A stretch of 64,000 bases of DNA, from assembly GCA_030374805.1 (NCBI GenBank), contig JARGSG010000209.1, positions 372,001 through 436,000 on the forward strand, given 5' to 3'. Below the pieces are notes generated by a model. The model saw only the letters and a list, made by a program, of their open reading frames with translations, was not told the DNA's origin and searched no databases. This DNA is from Gracilaria gracilis (lineage: Eukaryota; Rhodophyta; Florideophyceae; Gracilariales; Gracilariaceae). Positions 33,513 to 44,102 of the stretch are shown here, one piece after another; the stretch's first letter is position 1, and each line of letters starts with the position of its first letter. The position numbers and the translations under genes were made by a program.

Positions 33513-34576
33513 TGCCTTTTGTGTTAGTGTGCTGTGTGTTTGTCAGATTAGGGGAGAGTGCCTTTTCCTAGAGAGACTGAGTGTTTGCAGAAACTCTTGG
33601 GCTATTGGTTAACTGCAATGAAGTTGAGAAATTACTGTATTGGCGCCATTTTTTTGAATCGTTGCGCATGCTAATTTTAGACAATTTAATTCAAAGTTTA
33701 GTCTAAATAATAGAGAACGTTTTGGAAGATTTTGTTTCCTTGCATAAGAACCGTTTCTTTCAATGTCACCAACAAACTATGTAGAAACCGTGTAACTGAA
33801 CGAAAGCTCTACTGTTTTGAAATAGACTCGCCTTGTCATTGAAAAAATTATGCTGTGTTAATTAAACAGCGATCTTCAGTTATTCTTATTTTAATTTAAA
33901 AATAAGCCTTATTCGGCTTAATTAAAAACCCTCGTTTTGGGTGATTTGGCTGGACCATCCCGCCTCGCTGGGTGGTATTAGACGATTAAACACATTCCTA
34001 CAAATTGCAACAATTATTTGGGATATTGGCAGACCGGTAGCTACGCCCTAACCGTTACAAATACTAAATGGCCCAATGCCCGGACTCCCACTCCAATAAT
34101 GCCATCAAAATCTTTTATTAGGGGTAACTCTCACATGAATGCGAGTTAGACCAATAGGCTAGAACAAGCCTCTATCCAATTCTGGTAACGAATAATATTC
34201 ATCCAGTTTATTTAATGGCTTGTTTTATTCCCAAAATGGATCACAAATATTATTTTCGTTGACGAATCTCTCCTCTAAGGAATTTAATATGCTGTGGAAC
34301 TATTTTTCCCCGGTCAAAACGGCAGCCTGAAACATTGATAGAGAACATAGATACCAGTGTGTTGATAAAGACGTTTTGTTCATGGCGTTCGTAACTCTCA
34401 AACACGGAGGCAAATGGAATTCTGTGAGGAGCGTCTTTAAAATGAATGGAAACAACTTCGAGAAAATGAGTTTGCAATATATAATATGTACGTGTTTATA
34501 GGTTTATTACGAATACGTTGATGATAACGATGGTTGCTGGCCCTACGAAGATAATGCTGCGTAATAATTTAGCATT
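33513..34576. other. AT-rich intergenic stretch
   Basis: No recognisable gene. A minus-strand open frame at 34250-34477 (75 codons) has no domain I know. Part of this stretch may be the 5' flank of the Harbinger pseudogene. Confidence 0.4.
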
Positions 34577-34692
34577 CAAGGTTTTAACACCATACGTTAG
34601 TTTTATCGAAAATCAATCCAGCTCGAATAAGGACGGATACAAAAAGAAATAAAGTGGATGCAGTCCTACAGAATGTAAAATCGTCAATTGTA
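34577..34692. repeat. Harbinger derivative, left terminal inverted repeat
   Basis: 116 bp, inverted partner of 35347-35462. Confidence 0.82.
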
Positions 34693-34779
34693 TTAAAGGT
34701 GGTGAACGACTTGGTCTAACACTTTTAAATTTTCCCGTTCTGCTACAGAGTATAATTTTCAACACTTGTATTGTTTTGG

Positions 34780-35355
34780 AGGAGCACTGGCAGAGGGAAA
34801 AATTAATATAGTGGGAAGTAAAAATTATATTGCTTCAAAACAGAGGTTTTTGTTTTATTAAATGGACTGGCTATCAACTATATTAACCATGTATCTAAAG
34901 CAGAAGCCAATATTGATTTATTCTATTCGAATATTAAAATGTGTAAGACTGCTTTGAAGAAGAGAGAGCACGAAAGTGTTGACTATGTTCTAGATGCTGG
35001 TGAATTTTTGGAATAATACTCAGGCAGTTGGGGTATTATGTTGGGCAAAGGCTACCAGGGTGCGCATGAACATGTGCGAGCACTGCACCCGAAAAAGAAA
35101 TCCATAAAAGGTTTTCTGGATATCCGGGATGTTGAAGGAAGTAGAAAGATTTGCTCCGAACGTATTGTTGTGGAAAATGTTTTTGGGAGGTTAACACAGA
35201 TATGGAGTGTAAGTGGGGGGAAAATATTTCGACGATATTTTTATGTTCTATGTTGCTTTAACTACTCAACACATTTATATTATTACAGTTTTGCCATTCA
35301 CTTGGAGGAACAGGAGATAAATAGACCAAGTGGTTCACCACTTTTATACAATTAA
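34780..35355 (+). pseudogene. Harbinger transposase remnant (C-terminal half)
   Basis: One frame with in-frame stops. It starts STGRGK, then YSGK-x-KLYCFKTE with a stop at x, VFVLLNGLAINYINHVS, then MLGKGYQGAHEHVRALHPKKK and CSERIVVENVFGRLTQIWS. These are the same blocks as in the transposase at 32243-33512, but from a different subfamily. The first catalytic Asp region is deleted. The frame runs on into the right inverted repeat. Confidence 0.75.
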
Positions 35356-35462
35356 GGATTTCACATTCTGTAGGACTCCAACCATTTTATTTCTTTTCGT
35401 ATCCGTTCTTATTCGAGCTGGATTGGATTTCGTTTAAACTAGCGTATGGTGTTTAAAGTTTG
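35347..35462. repeat. Harbinger derivative, right terminal inverted repeat
   Basis: 116 bp, inverted partner of 34577-34692. Confidence 0.82.
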
Positions 35463-36040
35463 TTCATACTACCCAAATCAAGTAGAACTGGTGTCCCTAA
35501 GGGCGATGATGTTGAAGTACTCTAAACAAAATGTGACGTGAATGCGAGCGATTTAATTGATGGAGAACAGAGCATCGGTGTATCGTCGGAGCTTGGCCTT
35601 CATCTTCACAATCAAGTTGAAAATGGATGTCCCGCAAGATCCTTTCAAATTACACGGTCATAACTACTGGTAACATTGATAAAGTTATAGATATCTTATC
35701 TTTTGTCAGTTGGTTTGTCCTTCTATTGGAAACGGAAAAGGATTCGCGGCGTGCCTTTCTTGTATGCTGCTAGCAGAAAAATCTACTCAGCGCCTGAACG
35801 TTTCGAACGAAGCGACAGAAAAGTGAGAAGAAACCAGCGACTGTGCTTGGCTAGACCACCGACAAGCACAATTGCAGGGCAGAAGAGCGTCTTGTCGCTT
35901 TGGTTTCAGTACATTAACTCCATTAACACTTCAACAGGAACATTCAGAAGGACGAGAAACGAGTATGTAGGAAATAATTACCAGCCTCGCAACTGTTTTA
36001 TGGCAAAAGATGCAGTGCATGCGAGGGGAGAAGGAGCAAT
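35463..36040. other. Intergenic, 3' of the METTL27-like gene
   Basis: A 113-codon open frame at 35703-36044 ends just at the methyltransferase stop and has no recognisable domain. I do not regard it as a gene. Confidence 0.4.
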
Positions 36041-36700
36041 CTAGACCTTCTGCACTGTAACGTAAGCGCCCTTCACTGACCCAAGATAATTATCAATCGA
36101 AAGATCACTTATCACACACCCGCCCTGGTCGATCAAAGACTCATACTCTGCTTTCTTGGCTTCATACGAAGTGATTCGAATCGTGATAACGCCCATCCCC
36201 CCCTTTTTCAAATGACTCAAAACCTTCAACATTGCTTCTGGACCAACGTGGCCGTCCAAGAACACTCCAGCGCAGATAAGAAAGTCAGCGCTCTCATCTT
36301 CAATAGGCACTTCACCAAAGAAATCACCCACGGACAATTGATGGTAAGCGTTCTTCTTCCGAGCCTCTGCAAGCATCCCTTCACTGTAGTCGTACCCAAT
36401 AAGTGAAACTGGTAACGCAAATTCGTCTGTGAGCCTTCGAAGCAGAACGCCAGCCGTCCCGGTTCCGCATCCGGCGTCCACAATTACCGGTTTGTTTATG
36501 CGATAATGGTTGGCTTTAATTAAGTTGAACAGTTTCGTGGTACCGATATTCCACCAGTACACCTCGTCAGTCTCCAAGTCTTTCTCATATGCCGGTGCCC
36601 AGTCGTTGTAGTTTGCCACTTTTTCCTCTTTAGAAATTGATGATATGATGAATTCGTACGGCTTGGTGCTGAACGTCTTCGTATCCTTGGAGTTTGCCAT
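36041..36700 (-). CDS. METTL27 (WBSCR27)-like SAM methyltransferase
   Basis: 219 residues, intronless, ATG in good context (GCCATGGC). Class I AdoMet fold: an N-terminal helix with YNDWAPAYEKD typical of the METTL27/WBSCR27 group, motif I VIVDAGCGTGTAGVLL (~residues 72-87), an acidic residue at the end of strand 2 (IGYDYS), DFLICAGVFLDGHV in motif IV, and a final beta hairpin. Length matches the family (~220-250). Substrate is unknown for the group. This is the first host gene right of the transposon-rich half. Confidence 0.85.
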   Translation of the reverse strand: MANSKDTKTFSTKPYEFIISSISKEEKVANYNDWAPAYEKDLETDEVYWWNIGTTKLFNLIKANHYRINKPVIVDAGCGTGTAGVLLRRLTDEFALPVSLIGYDYSEGMLAEARKKNAYHQLSVGDFFGEVPIEDESADFLICAGVFLDGHVGPEAMLKVLSHLKKGGMGVITIRITSYEAKKAEYESLIDQGGCVISDLSIDNYLGSVKGAYVTVQKV

Positions 36701-37820
36701 GGCTTAAGGAACTGAAAGTGAACAATCTGAAGATAACTGTCTAAAGAGAAGAAGCGAGCAGGTAACCTTAGGGTGATAAGGGCTTGTCCTTTTATATTCA
36801 CGGACGCGTCGGATGAGTAACTACTGACCAAAGGTAGTACGAGTGATGTGACCTACCCCAGTGGGGTCCAAAAGGATATTTCACAATCTCGAGAAGCACT
36901 TGCTCCAGAATCTGAAGTGCAGACCCCAGACTGCTCAAAATCACCTCTACAGTTTAGTTTGCTTCCTAGGAAGTTTGTTATGACCGAAAGTGCGATTCTT
37001 TGGGTAAACTGTAAGAAGATGGTCTGAAAACGGAAAGTTGGCCTTCAGATTGTGTAAAACGGAGATGAGTGTAAGTCACTGGATGTTTGTACGTGTACAC
37101 GTACACAGTGAACACCGTAAAGTACACCGTAAAGGTCTACTGTACACTGTAACTTACACGTAGATACAGTATCAGTGTACCTTCGTAAATAACAAACCCC
37201 AAGGTATTTAGGGATTTTGGAGGGCGATTCTGGCATGCGAGCTAGCCTGAGCTCCAAACTCGTCTTCCCCAGCACAACTCGTTTTGCAAACCAGCTTTTC
37301 ATACGATCTGAACTAAAATTATACAAGCAAGAGGCCAGAGCATGTTCTTTTGCATGCAGCTTGAAAGAGATTAAACAATTGTTAAGAACACGAATGGGAC
37401 TCAAACAATCATAGAATCATATTACAAATTACAAGTTGAACAGTTAGAACGCTATAAGATAAAGAGCCCTTAAAGGTTACCGTTTACACCATCGGTTGCG
37501 TGTTGCACAGATAGAGCATCTAAGTTACCGCGTCAATGATCCGGTAACTCCTGCGCCGCACTACAGTCACTGTAGTACAGTGGCGGGTAAACTTTACAAC
37601 GGAAGCGTTCACACTTAACCCTTTCAACCCTAAAAGTTTATGTATGTTGCAATAGACATAAACAAAACGGATAGACCTCACAATATGTATATGTACCACA
37701 ACTCGGGTTCCTAGTAGGATTATCAAGTTTGTAGGATGTGCTTTACATCTTGCGGCCGAAGTATCCTTTGAGTATCAAATAGTGCTTCGCTCAAGAGTGA
37801 ATTAGAATTTGGTTGCTAGC
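36701..37820. other. Intergenic 1.1 kb with GTAC-rich palindromic patch
   Basis: No gene. Between 37085 and 37185 the sequence is rich in GTAC/GTGTAC motifs and includes a perfect 18-bp palindrome (see next entry). It probably holds the promoter of the METTL27-like gene and the 3' end of the kinesin gene. Confidence 0.45.
37088..37105. repeat. Perfect 18-bp palindrome
   Basis: TGTACGTGTACACGTACA is its own reverse complement. More GTAC-containing pieces follow within 80 bp. It could be a protein-binding site or the centre of a decayed miniature transposon. Confidence 0.7.
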
Positions 37821-40800
37821 TTATGCTGAGTCATTTACAATGTTGTTGTTAATATCAAGCTCCCGCAACACCTTTTTCCGCCTACATTCCTCTAGAAAAT
37901 GTTCTCGTTCAATCACTTTCCGTTTGATGGCACTTTCGATCCTTTCGCCATCATGCAACTTGATTCTTTTCCGAAGTTTAAAAGTCTCTTGTATAAGTTC
38001 CACCTTCTCCTTCTCCATGGTATCAACTCTTTTCTGAAGATCATCGCGGTCTCGCTCAAGAGAATTGTTCCAAGATTTGAGCTTCAACAACTCTTCCACA
38101 TCCTGGTACTTCGCAGCAAGGTCCTTTTCCCTCAGCAGATCGTTCTGAACTCCCAACTGCATCCTCAAGTCATCAATCGCACAGTCTTTTGAATAAATCC
38201 GCTTCCTCAAGCTCGCAACAAGTCCTTCACCCCGGCTTAGTTCACCCAGAGCCTCCTCCAACTCAAAAATCTTCTCATCTCGAGAGCGCAGCTTACTGGC
38301 AATTCGATTGAGTTCCCTCATTCTGGTCTCTGTCTCAGACAGTAAACCCCCAACCTTTCTTCGCAGCTCCTCGTTCTCGTCGCAGCACTTTCTCGACTTT
38401 GATCTCTCATCCTCCATCTGAACCTCCATTTCGTCAATCCTTTCACGAAGCTTGAGAGTATCTTCGAGCCCGCGCTGTCGCGTTCTCTTTGCTTCTTCAG
38501 CTCTTTGGAGACAAGCTCGCAATTGCTCAATCTCATACGACATCTCCTTTCTGACGGAAGCCGTTTCACCTTCTGCGGCGTTCCGGGCTTCTTCAACATG
38601 CTTAAGCTCCGAACGACAATGTTCACTTGACAGCAGATGCTCCGTTACCTTCTCTTCCATAATCACCAACTTCTCCTGAAGAGTGACCTTTTCCTTCTCA
38701 AGTTCTTCCAAAGAGTCCTTTAAAGTGCATATGGTTTTTTCACCCTGAAGGAATTGAACTTCCAACTCCACAAAAGCCTGCTGAGCAGCAACTAGCTCCG
38801 TCTTTTCCGTTTCACTCCTCGTTCTCAAGGCCTCTTCCAGCTCAGACTTTTTCTCCTCCAAGTCAAGGTGCACCTTTCCGAGCTGCTCTGTGAGTCCCCC
38901 AGAGTAAGATTCCATTGTTTGGACTTTTTGCTGAAGCGATGTGATATCGCTCTGAAGCCTAATGATTTCTTCCTCTGCAGACTCCTTTTCATCGGTTATT
39001 GAGCTCACGTCCGAAGACAACTTAGCGTTTGTTTCCATTAGAACGGTAACTTGCTTTTCGAGCACATCCCGCCTGCTTGTCGCTGTTGACAGTTCCTCCA
39101 ATGCCCTCGACAACTCCTTGTCTTTTTCTTCAAGAGTGGCTTGAAGTTCCTTCTTAGCTTCGGAGACCACCCTCTCAATTCTGGACTGGGCCTTCTCGGT
39201 GTGACTTCGATGTCGCTCATTTTCCATTGTCAAGGCTTTCATTTTGCGCTCCGTGTCGTTCCTATCTCTGATCATTGACGCTTTCTCCGTTTTAAACGTT
39301 TGGAGTTGCTTTCGGGTCGCCTTCAGTTTGTTTTCTGCTTCTACACGCTTATTATGTTCCTGCCGCACCTCCTTCATCACTGGACCTACCCCTCTCTTCT
39401 CGCGCCTTCGCATCTCGGCAAGCTCCTTCTGCAAGGCCGCCACTTCCTTTTTGAACGCATCTTTTTCCTTCTTTATCGCGTCCATGACAGAGAGCTTGCG
39501 ATTTGCCTCCTTCACTTCACGTGTCAGTGATGAAGTATTCATGGCGTCCGTGACAATCTCGTCTATTAAGGACGCCGCTTGAGTTCTGGCCAACGTATTC
39601 AGGGCTTGTTCGCACTCGCGCTCTGATATCTGTCGTTCTCTATTTGCTTGTTCGGTGGAAGAGATGAGCGCACCTACTTCTTCATTCATGGCTCGCCTTT
39701 CAAATTCAATCTCAAGAAGAGCGCGTTTCCTTTCGTGCTCGGCTTGCATGAGCTTGAGACGCATTTCTGTAAGCTGCTGCTCGTGCTCATGATCTGGCTG
39801 TTTCGTACTCACGGATGAGTGCTTATGAGGCATTCGCAGATCCAAAGCGCTTCGCAGCGAAACTGGCTTCGAAACATCAGAAGGTGTTCGCATCGCAGTC
39901 GACATCTCAGGTTGAAGCAGTCCGTTCTGCATGAGACGGTCAAGAAGCTTGTCGAAGTTGCCCCCATTGTCACGTATTGTAGCTGCTTGTTCCATTTGAA
40001 CTGATGGCAAGGGGTGCGTCGGACCAGGCGCAGTGCCACCGTTTGTCTTCAACTTGTGCATCTCCAGTTCAAGCGAGACAATCTTCTTCTCAGCACGTCG
40101 CAATTTGGCGCGGTCATCCAAAAACTCGTTGGTCTGCGCGTGGTTGGTGACTTTCTTGGCACGACTGGCAAATTTGAGAGTGCTTAATGTTTCGTCCATG
40201 TGCAGCGTGGATGGGGTGATGGCACAGATAATGGCGGTTCTGGCGTTTCCGCCGAGCGCGGGTTGTAACAATCGCGTCAGTTTAGAATCTCTGTAGGGGA
40301 TATGAGAGGCGTTTCGAGATACGCCGGAACTGAGTTTGTTGATGACGGTACCCAGCGTGAGCAGACTCTTGTTGATGTGTCCACCTTCAACCAACCTCAT
40401 TCCCTGAGCCTTTGTAAATGACGCTCGTTCAGAACCGGCCAAATCGACCAACGAAAGCGTACTGGCACGAATGGCCACGCCGTCATTCTGAATGTTGAGC
40501 GCATCCTCCTCTGCGTCCGCGGAGGTGGTCTCCCTGGATTCAATCTTGAGGGTGAAGATGGTGTGCGAACGCGAAGAACGGTCATTCATATTGGTCTCAC
40601 CAACGGCACGCACCGCTTCTCCCGCGGCAATGATGCGCATGACGTCGTCCACACACACAACCACCTCTTCACGAGCGTCGACGAAAACGCGCTTGTTGAT
40701 GACATCCTCGTGAATGCGCAGGTTATCATTGGCAGGGAGCAGCAAGTCGCGGATGATTTCATTATAAATCTCGATATAGCTGGCGCGCAACAAGAACTGG

Positions 40801-41240
40801 CGCTGCGAACAGTGCGAAATCAAGTGAAACACATGCGAGATAGAGCGCGGAGTAATGCCAGCGTCAGCAGCAGTACCCAACATGGTATACGTCTTACCGG
40901 CGGCAGTCTGGCCATACGCGAAGATAACGCCGTTAATTCCGTCCATGGCCGACGCGACGACGGGCTTGGCAATGGCATCGAACACGCTGACGTTATGCAC
41001 GCCCGGCTGAAACACGTGATCGAACGAAAAGCAGTTGGCGAGCACCGGTTTGTTGTTGACATTCTGCGTGACGGACGACGGCGACAACTGCCAGCTGAGC
41101 GCGGGGTTGAGACTCAGGGACTTTTCGCGCGCGTTGAGAGGGCGCACACGCACTGCGACCTGCACGGCATCGGACGAAGACGCGGCGGACGAAGACGCGG
41201 TGGATGGCGAAGGCTGCGCGCCGACAACGTCGTCGGCCAT
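37821..41240 (-). CDS. Kinesin-7 (CENP-E)-like motor protein, large
   Basis: 1139 residues from ATG 41240, which has a strong context (GCGCCCATGGCC); the frame extends upstream only with a GTG. The N-terminal motor (~residues 25-375) has P-loop GQTAAGKT (~110), switch I SSRSHTIF, switch II LVDLAGSE, and HIPYRDSKLTRLLQPALGGNARTA. The neck ASRAKKVTNHAQTNEF is typical of kinesin-7. The rest is almost all coiled coil to residue ~1120, with a short basic tail (IKRKVIEREHF). It would be a plus-end microtubule motor, likely with a role at kinetochores or in cytokinesis. It is head to head with a second kinesin-7-like gene at 41973. No introns. Confidence 0.92.
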   Translation of the reverse strand: MADDVVGAQPSPSTASSSAASSSDAVQVAVRVRPLNAREKSLSLNPALSWQLSPSSVTQNVNNKPVLANCFSFDHVFQPGVHNVSVFDAIAKPVVASAMDGINGVIFAYGQTAAGKTYTMLGTAADAGITPRSISHVFHLISHCSQRQFLLRASYIEIYNEIIRDLLLPANDNLRIHEDVINKRVFVDAREEVVVCVDDVMRIIAAGEAVRAVGETNMNDRSSRSHTIFTLKIESRETTSADAEEDALNIQNDGVAIRASTLSLVDLAGSERASFTKAQGMRLVEGGHINKSLLTLGTVINKLSSGVSRNASHIPYRDSKLTRLLQPALGGNARTAIICAITPSTLHMDETLSTLKFASRAKKVTNHAQTNEFLDDRAKLRRAEKKIVSLELEMHKLKTNGGTAPGPTHPLPSVQMEQAATIRDNGGNFDKLLDRLMQNGLLQPEMSTAMRTPSDVSKPVSLRSALDLRMPHKHSSVSTKQPDHEHEQQLTEMRLKLMQAEHERKRALLEIEFERRAMNEEVGALISSTEQANRERQISERECEQALNTLARTQAASLIDEIVTDAMNTSSLTREVKEANRKLSVMDAIKKEKDAFKKEVAALQKELAEMRRREKRGVGPVMKEVRQEHNKRVEAENKLKATRKQLQTFKTEKASMIRDRNDTERKMKALTMENERHRSHTEKAQSRIERVVSEAKKELQATLEEKDKELSRALEELSTATSRRDVLEKQVTVLMETNAKLSSDVSSITDEKESAEEEIIRLQSDITSLQQKVQTMESYSGGLTEQLGKVHLDLEEKKSELEEALRTRSETEKTELVAAQQAFVELEVQFLQGEKTICTLKDSLEELEKEKVTLQEKLVIMEEKVTEHLLSSEHCRSELKHVEEARNAAEGETASVRKEMSYEIEQLRACLQRAEEAKRTRQRGLEDTLKLRERIDEMEVQMEDERSKSRKCCDENEELRRKVGGLLSETETRMRELNRIASKLRSRDEKIFELEEALGELSRGEGLVASLRKRIYSKDCAIDDLRMQLGVQNDLLREKDLAAKYQDVEELLKLKSWNNSLERDRDDLQKRVDTMEKEKVELIQETFKLRKRIKLHDGERIESAIKRKVIEREHFLEECRRKKVLRELDINNNIVNDSA

Positions 41241-41972
41241 GGGCGGCGCAAAAGGCGATGGAACGGAACAGTGAGCGATGCAGCGACGCGCTATAGATAC
41301 TCGCACTGCACTGCGTTAAGGCGGCGTGCAGAGGAGGGAGCGGAGGCACTGGCGAAGCGCCAAACGCAATCGGCGCAGCTGCGCGCGCGACAGCACCCAC
41401 TCGCAAGTGGTCACCAACACTGCTATGCACTTGGCGGCGGAGAGCATTGGCGCCTTCATTCAAATTCAAAACGCAACAACCAGTTCAAATCATGAAATCA
41501 CCTGTTACACGTGTCCACGCCGCCAGCAAGTGCGCACAGAGCGCGCGCGCACAAAGCCACGCTGGCGGCCAGCCAGCGGAGGCACGCGCCACGTTGCGCG
41601 CAGCGCGACGTCAGCAACCGGCGCCACGGCGCAGCGGCGCGCCAGCGCGATTGCCCCAGCCGTTTGTTTTGGCGTGAGTTGTGCTCGAGCGTCAACGTGC
41701 CGCTAAGCCGCCGCAGTAGCCCGGCCCCGATTATACTACCACAGCCGCGCCGCGGTTACGCCCGTCCCACAGCGCGCTTGTTGACGACCTTGAACCGCCC
41801 ACGTCCTCCTCGTCCCGCGCGTTTGCTCTCGCTCGCTACCCGCTCTTAAACCCTCAACCGCGGCTGCCGCCGTCGCTCCGCTTTCTTCCGCCTCCTTCCC
41901 CCCCCGCCGCCGCGCGCGCCGCGCGCCCGTTTTTTTGCACCCGCTTGTTTCTGTCGCAACCTTTTTGGCACC
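41241..41972. promoter_or_regulatory. Shared promoter region of the two kinesin genes
   Basis: 732 bp between two divergent start codons, GC-rich with many CpG and GCGC tracts. Small open frames on both strands are composition effects. Two motors of the same family sharing one promoter could be co-expressed through the cell cycle. Confidence 0.6.
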
Positions 41973-44102
41973 ATGACTGATAGCGTCGTGGTCGGCGTCA
42001 GGGTTCGTCCCCTCAACGAGCGCGAGAACACCTCTGGTTCCGGCTCGGCTTGGACCCTACAGGCCAATTCCATCTCTAAGAAGCGCGCCGCTAATGATAG
42101 GAAGAACTCTACCTTTACGTATGACGCCATCTTCACTCCGGATTCTACCAACGACGATGTGTACATGAACGTCGCCGCACCCATCGTCGACGCCTCGCTG
42201 GGCGGTTTTAACGCCACCGTCTTTGCGTACGGCCAAACCAGTTCGGGCAAGACCCACACCATGTTGGGTCATGCCGCCGACCCTGGACTCACCCCGCTCG
42301 CAATTAAGCATGTGCTGCGCACCGCCTCCGCGTCGAAGACCCGCACCTACCTCATACGCGCCGCGTACGTCGAGATATACAATGACAAGATTCGCGACCT
42401 TATGAATCCGTTACGAGGTGACCTTGTCGTTAGAGAGGACAAGGCCGGCCGTGTGTTCGTGGACGCTGAGGAGACCATTGTAGAGAGCTACGAGGATGCC
42501 ATGGCAGTTTTGGAGAAGGGACAGGCTTCTAGGCAGGTTGGGGAGACTAAGATGAATGCTAGGAGTAGTAGAAGTCATACCATTTTCACGCTGCAGATCG
42601 AGTCCAAGGGCGGTGACGGCGTTGATCAAAGTTTTCGCGCTAGCAGCTTGAATCTTGTTGATCTTGCAGGGTCCGAGAGGTTGAAATCTACTGGCGCGGA
42701 GGGTGCGCGACAAAAGGAAGGCGCGCACATTAACAAGTCGCTCCTGGTTTTGGGCACTATTATTAATCGTCTCTCCACTGCAAACGGAGACCCCGCCAAG
42801 TATGGTCACCTTCCGTACCGTGATTCGAAGCTTACTAGGTTACTGAGGCCGGCTTTGGGAGGAAATGCAAAGACTGCCATCATGTGCGCTGTCACACCAT
42901 CCGCATCTCATGTGGAGGAAACCGTCAGCACGCTCAAGTTTGCGGAGAGAGCAAAGAAGGTCACCAACTCGGCTGTCCGCAATGAGGTGGTTGATTATCG
43001 CTCCAAGTATAAGGAGGCTGCCACCGAGTTGACTCTCTTGCGAGAGCAGTACAATGCCATGGAGACTGAAATCGCGGAGTTGCGCAATGGCAACGTGAGG
43101 GGTGACAATAATTCACATTCGGCAAGTAGTTCGTTTACTGAAATGTCGGGCCCGAGTCGAAGGCTTGATATGTCTACTGTGCAGCTCAATTCCGGCGTGG
43201 AGGCGGCTAACGCCATTGCCGTTTCAGTTGAATTGGAGGCTGCAAAGGAGGAAGTCAAGTATCTCAAGGAGCATGTCGATGAAGTGGAGACAGAAAATGA
43301 GCATCTCAGAGCACAGCTTCGGAAGAAGGCCGCCGAGTTCCGTGGCCTACGTCAACGCGCCCTTGAGTTGCGTGCGTCGTCCCGCCGTGCACGCCATAGT
43401 GAAAGAGCAGTTCGCCGTGCACTAGCGCTGTCGTACAAGAAACTTGAGGAAGCCCGGCAGCAGCTTGAAATCTCTAGGAAGAAGGGCGCGCACGTCAAGA
43501 AAGCGGAAGGCTTCCTCGAGGACCTTAGTAAGAGCTTACAGTCTTGGCTTCCAGGGAGCAGTAACGCTTTGGACGAGCTGGTCAGTTCTGATGCTCTAAC
43601 CGACCTTGCTAGTGAAGGACGGGAAAGGCGGGAAAGTAACGTTTCGGAACTGTCTGTCATTACAGACGCGAGAGGAATATCCACTGCCCGTCTTGATACG
43701 GATACCATGGACAGCAACGTGAATGAGGGAATTACTTTAAACGGGCAGCGGTCCGTACGCTCGGTGTCTCGAAGACCTAGACCACTTCCCGAAGATATGG
43801 TCGCCGAGATAGATGACTCCGATGCAGAGACGGGCCATTCTATTCCTGCGGATGTGATTGGCGATGATGAAACAGATTCTGAAGAAGAACGTCAGAAGCT
43901 ACCGATGATAACATCTGAAGTATCGGTTAGAATAAGCGACGATTCTCGTGACACCTCGTCGGCTGAGAAACCTAAGAAGAAGCCGAAAGGTTGGAAGGCG
44001 TTTAAGAACTTTTATGGTTACGGGTACACACAGAGAGGCGTGTATGATCGAATGATCGGTGGGCACAAGGTTCCTTCTACGGCCACTAACATATCTACGT
44101 GA
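41973..44102 (+). CDS. Kinesin-7-like motor protein, short
   Basis: 709 residues, intronless. The motor starts at the very N-terminus (VVVGVRVRPLNERE), with P-loop GQTSSGKT (87-94), ARSSRSHTIF, LVDLAGSERLKS, HLPYRDSKLTRLLRPALGGN, and neck AERAKKVTNSAVRNEVVDY. A moderate coiled coil (~residues 340-510) follows. The last ~180 residues are acidic and disordered, then end in a basic KPKKKPKGWKAFKNFYGYG stretch. It is much shorter than its divergent neighbour and lacks the long stalk, so the two likely arose by duplication and then changed length. Cargo unknown. Confidence 0.9.
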   Translation: MTDSVVVGVRVRPLNERENTSGSGSAWTLQANSISKKRAANDRKNSTFTYDAIFTPDSTNDDVYMNVAAPIVDASLGGFNATVFAYGQTSSGKTHTMLGHAADPGLTPLAIKHVLRTASASKTRTYLIRAAYVEIYNDKIRDLMNPLRGDLVVREDKAGRVFVDAEETIVESYEDAMAVLEKGQASRQVGETKMNARSSRSHTIFTLQIESKGGDGVDQSFRASSLNLVDLAGSERLKSTGAEGARQKEGAHINKSLLVLGTIINRLSTANGDPAKYGHLPYRDSKLTRLLRPALGGNAKTAIMCAVTPSASHVEETVSTLKFAERAKKVTNSAVRNEVVDYRSKYKEAATELTLLREQYNAMETEIAELRNGNVRGDNNSHSASSSFTEMSGPSRRLDMSTVQLNSGVEAANAIAVSVELEAAKEEVKYLKEHVDEVETENEHLRAQLRKKAAEFRGLRQRALELRASSRRARHSERAVRRALALSYKKLEEARQQLEISRKKGAHVKKAEGFLEDLSKSLQSWLPGSSNALDELVSSDALTDLASEGRERRESNVSELSVITDARGISTARLDTDTMDSNVNEGITLNGQRSVRSVSRRPRPLPEDMVAEIDDSDAETGHSIPADVIGDDETDSEEERQKLPMITSEVSVRISDDSRDTSSAEKPKKKPKGWKAFKNFYGYGYTQRGVYDRMIGGHKVPSTATNIST

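Larger units (their letters stand above)
34577..35462. mobile_element. Deleted PIF/Harbinger element with 116-bp inverted repeats
   Basis: The first 116 bp (34577-34692) and last 116 bp (35347-35462) are inverted copies at roughly 80-85% identity by eye, sharing for example CACCATACG, CAATCCAGCTCGAATAAG and GTCCTACAGAATGT. Between them lies only the C-terminal part of a Harbinger transposase. The flanking bases do not give a clean 3-bp duplication. Confidence 0.82.

Noticed and set aside
37821..41306. Longer kinesin N-terminus beginning at 41306
   Set aside because: Starts with GTG, while ATG 41240 has a strong context and directly precedes the conserved motor.
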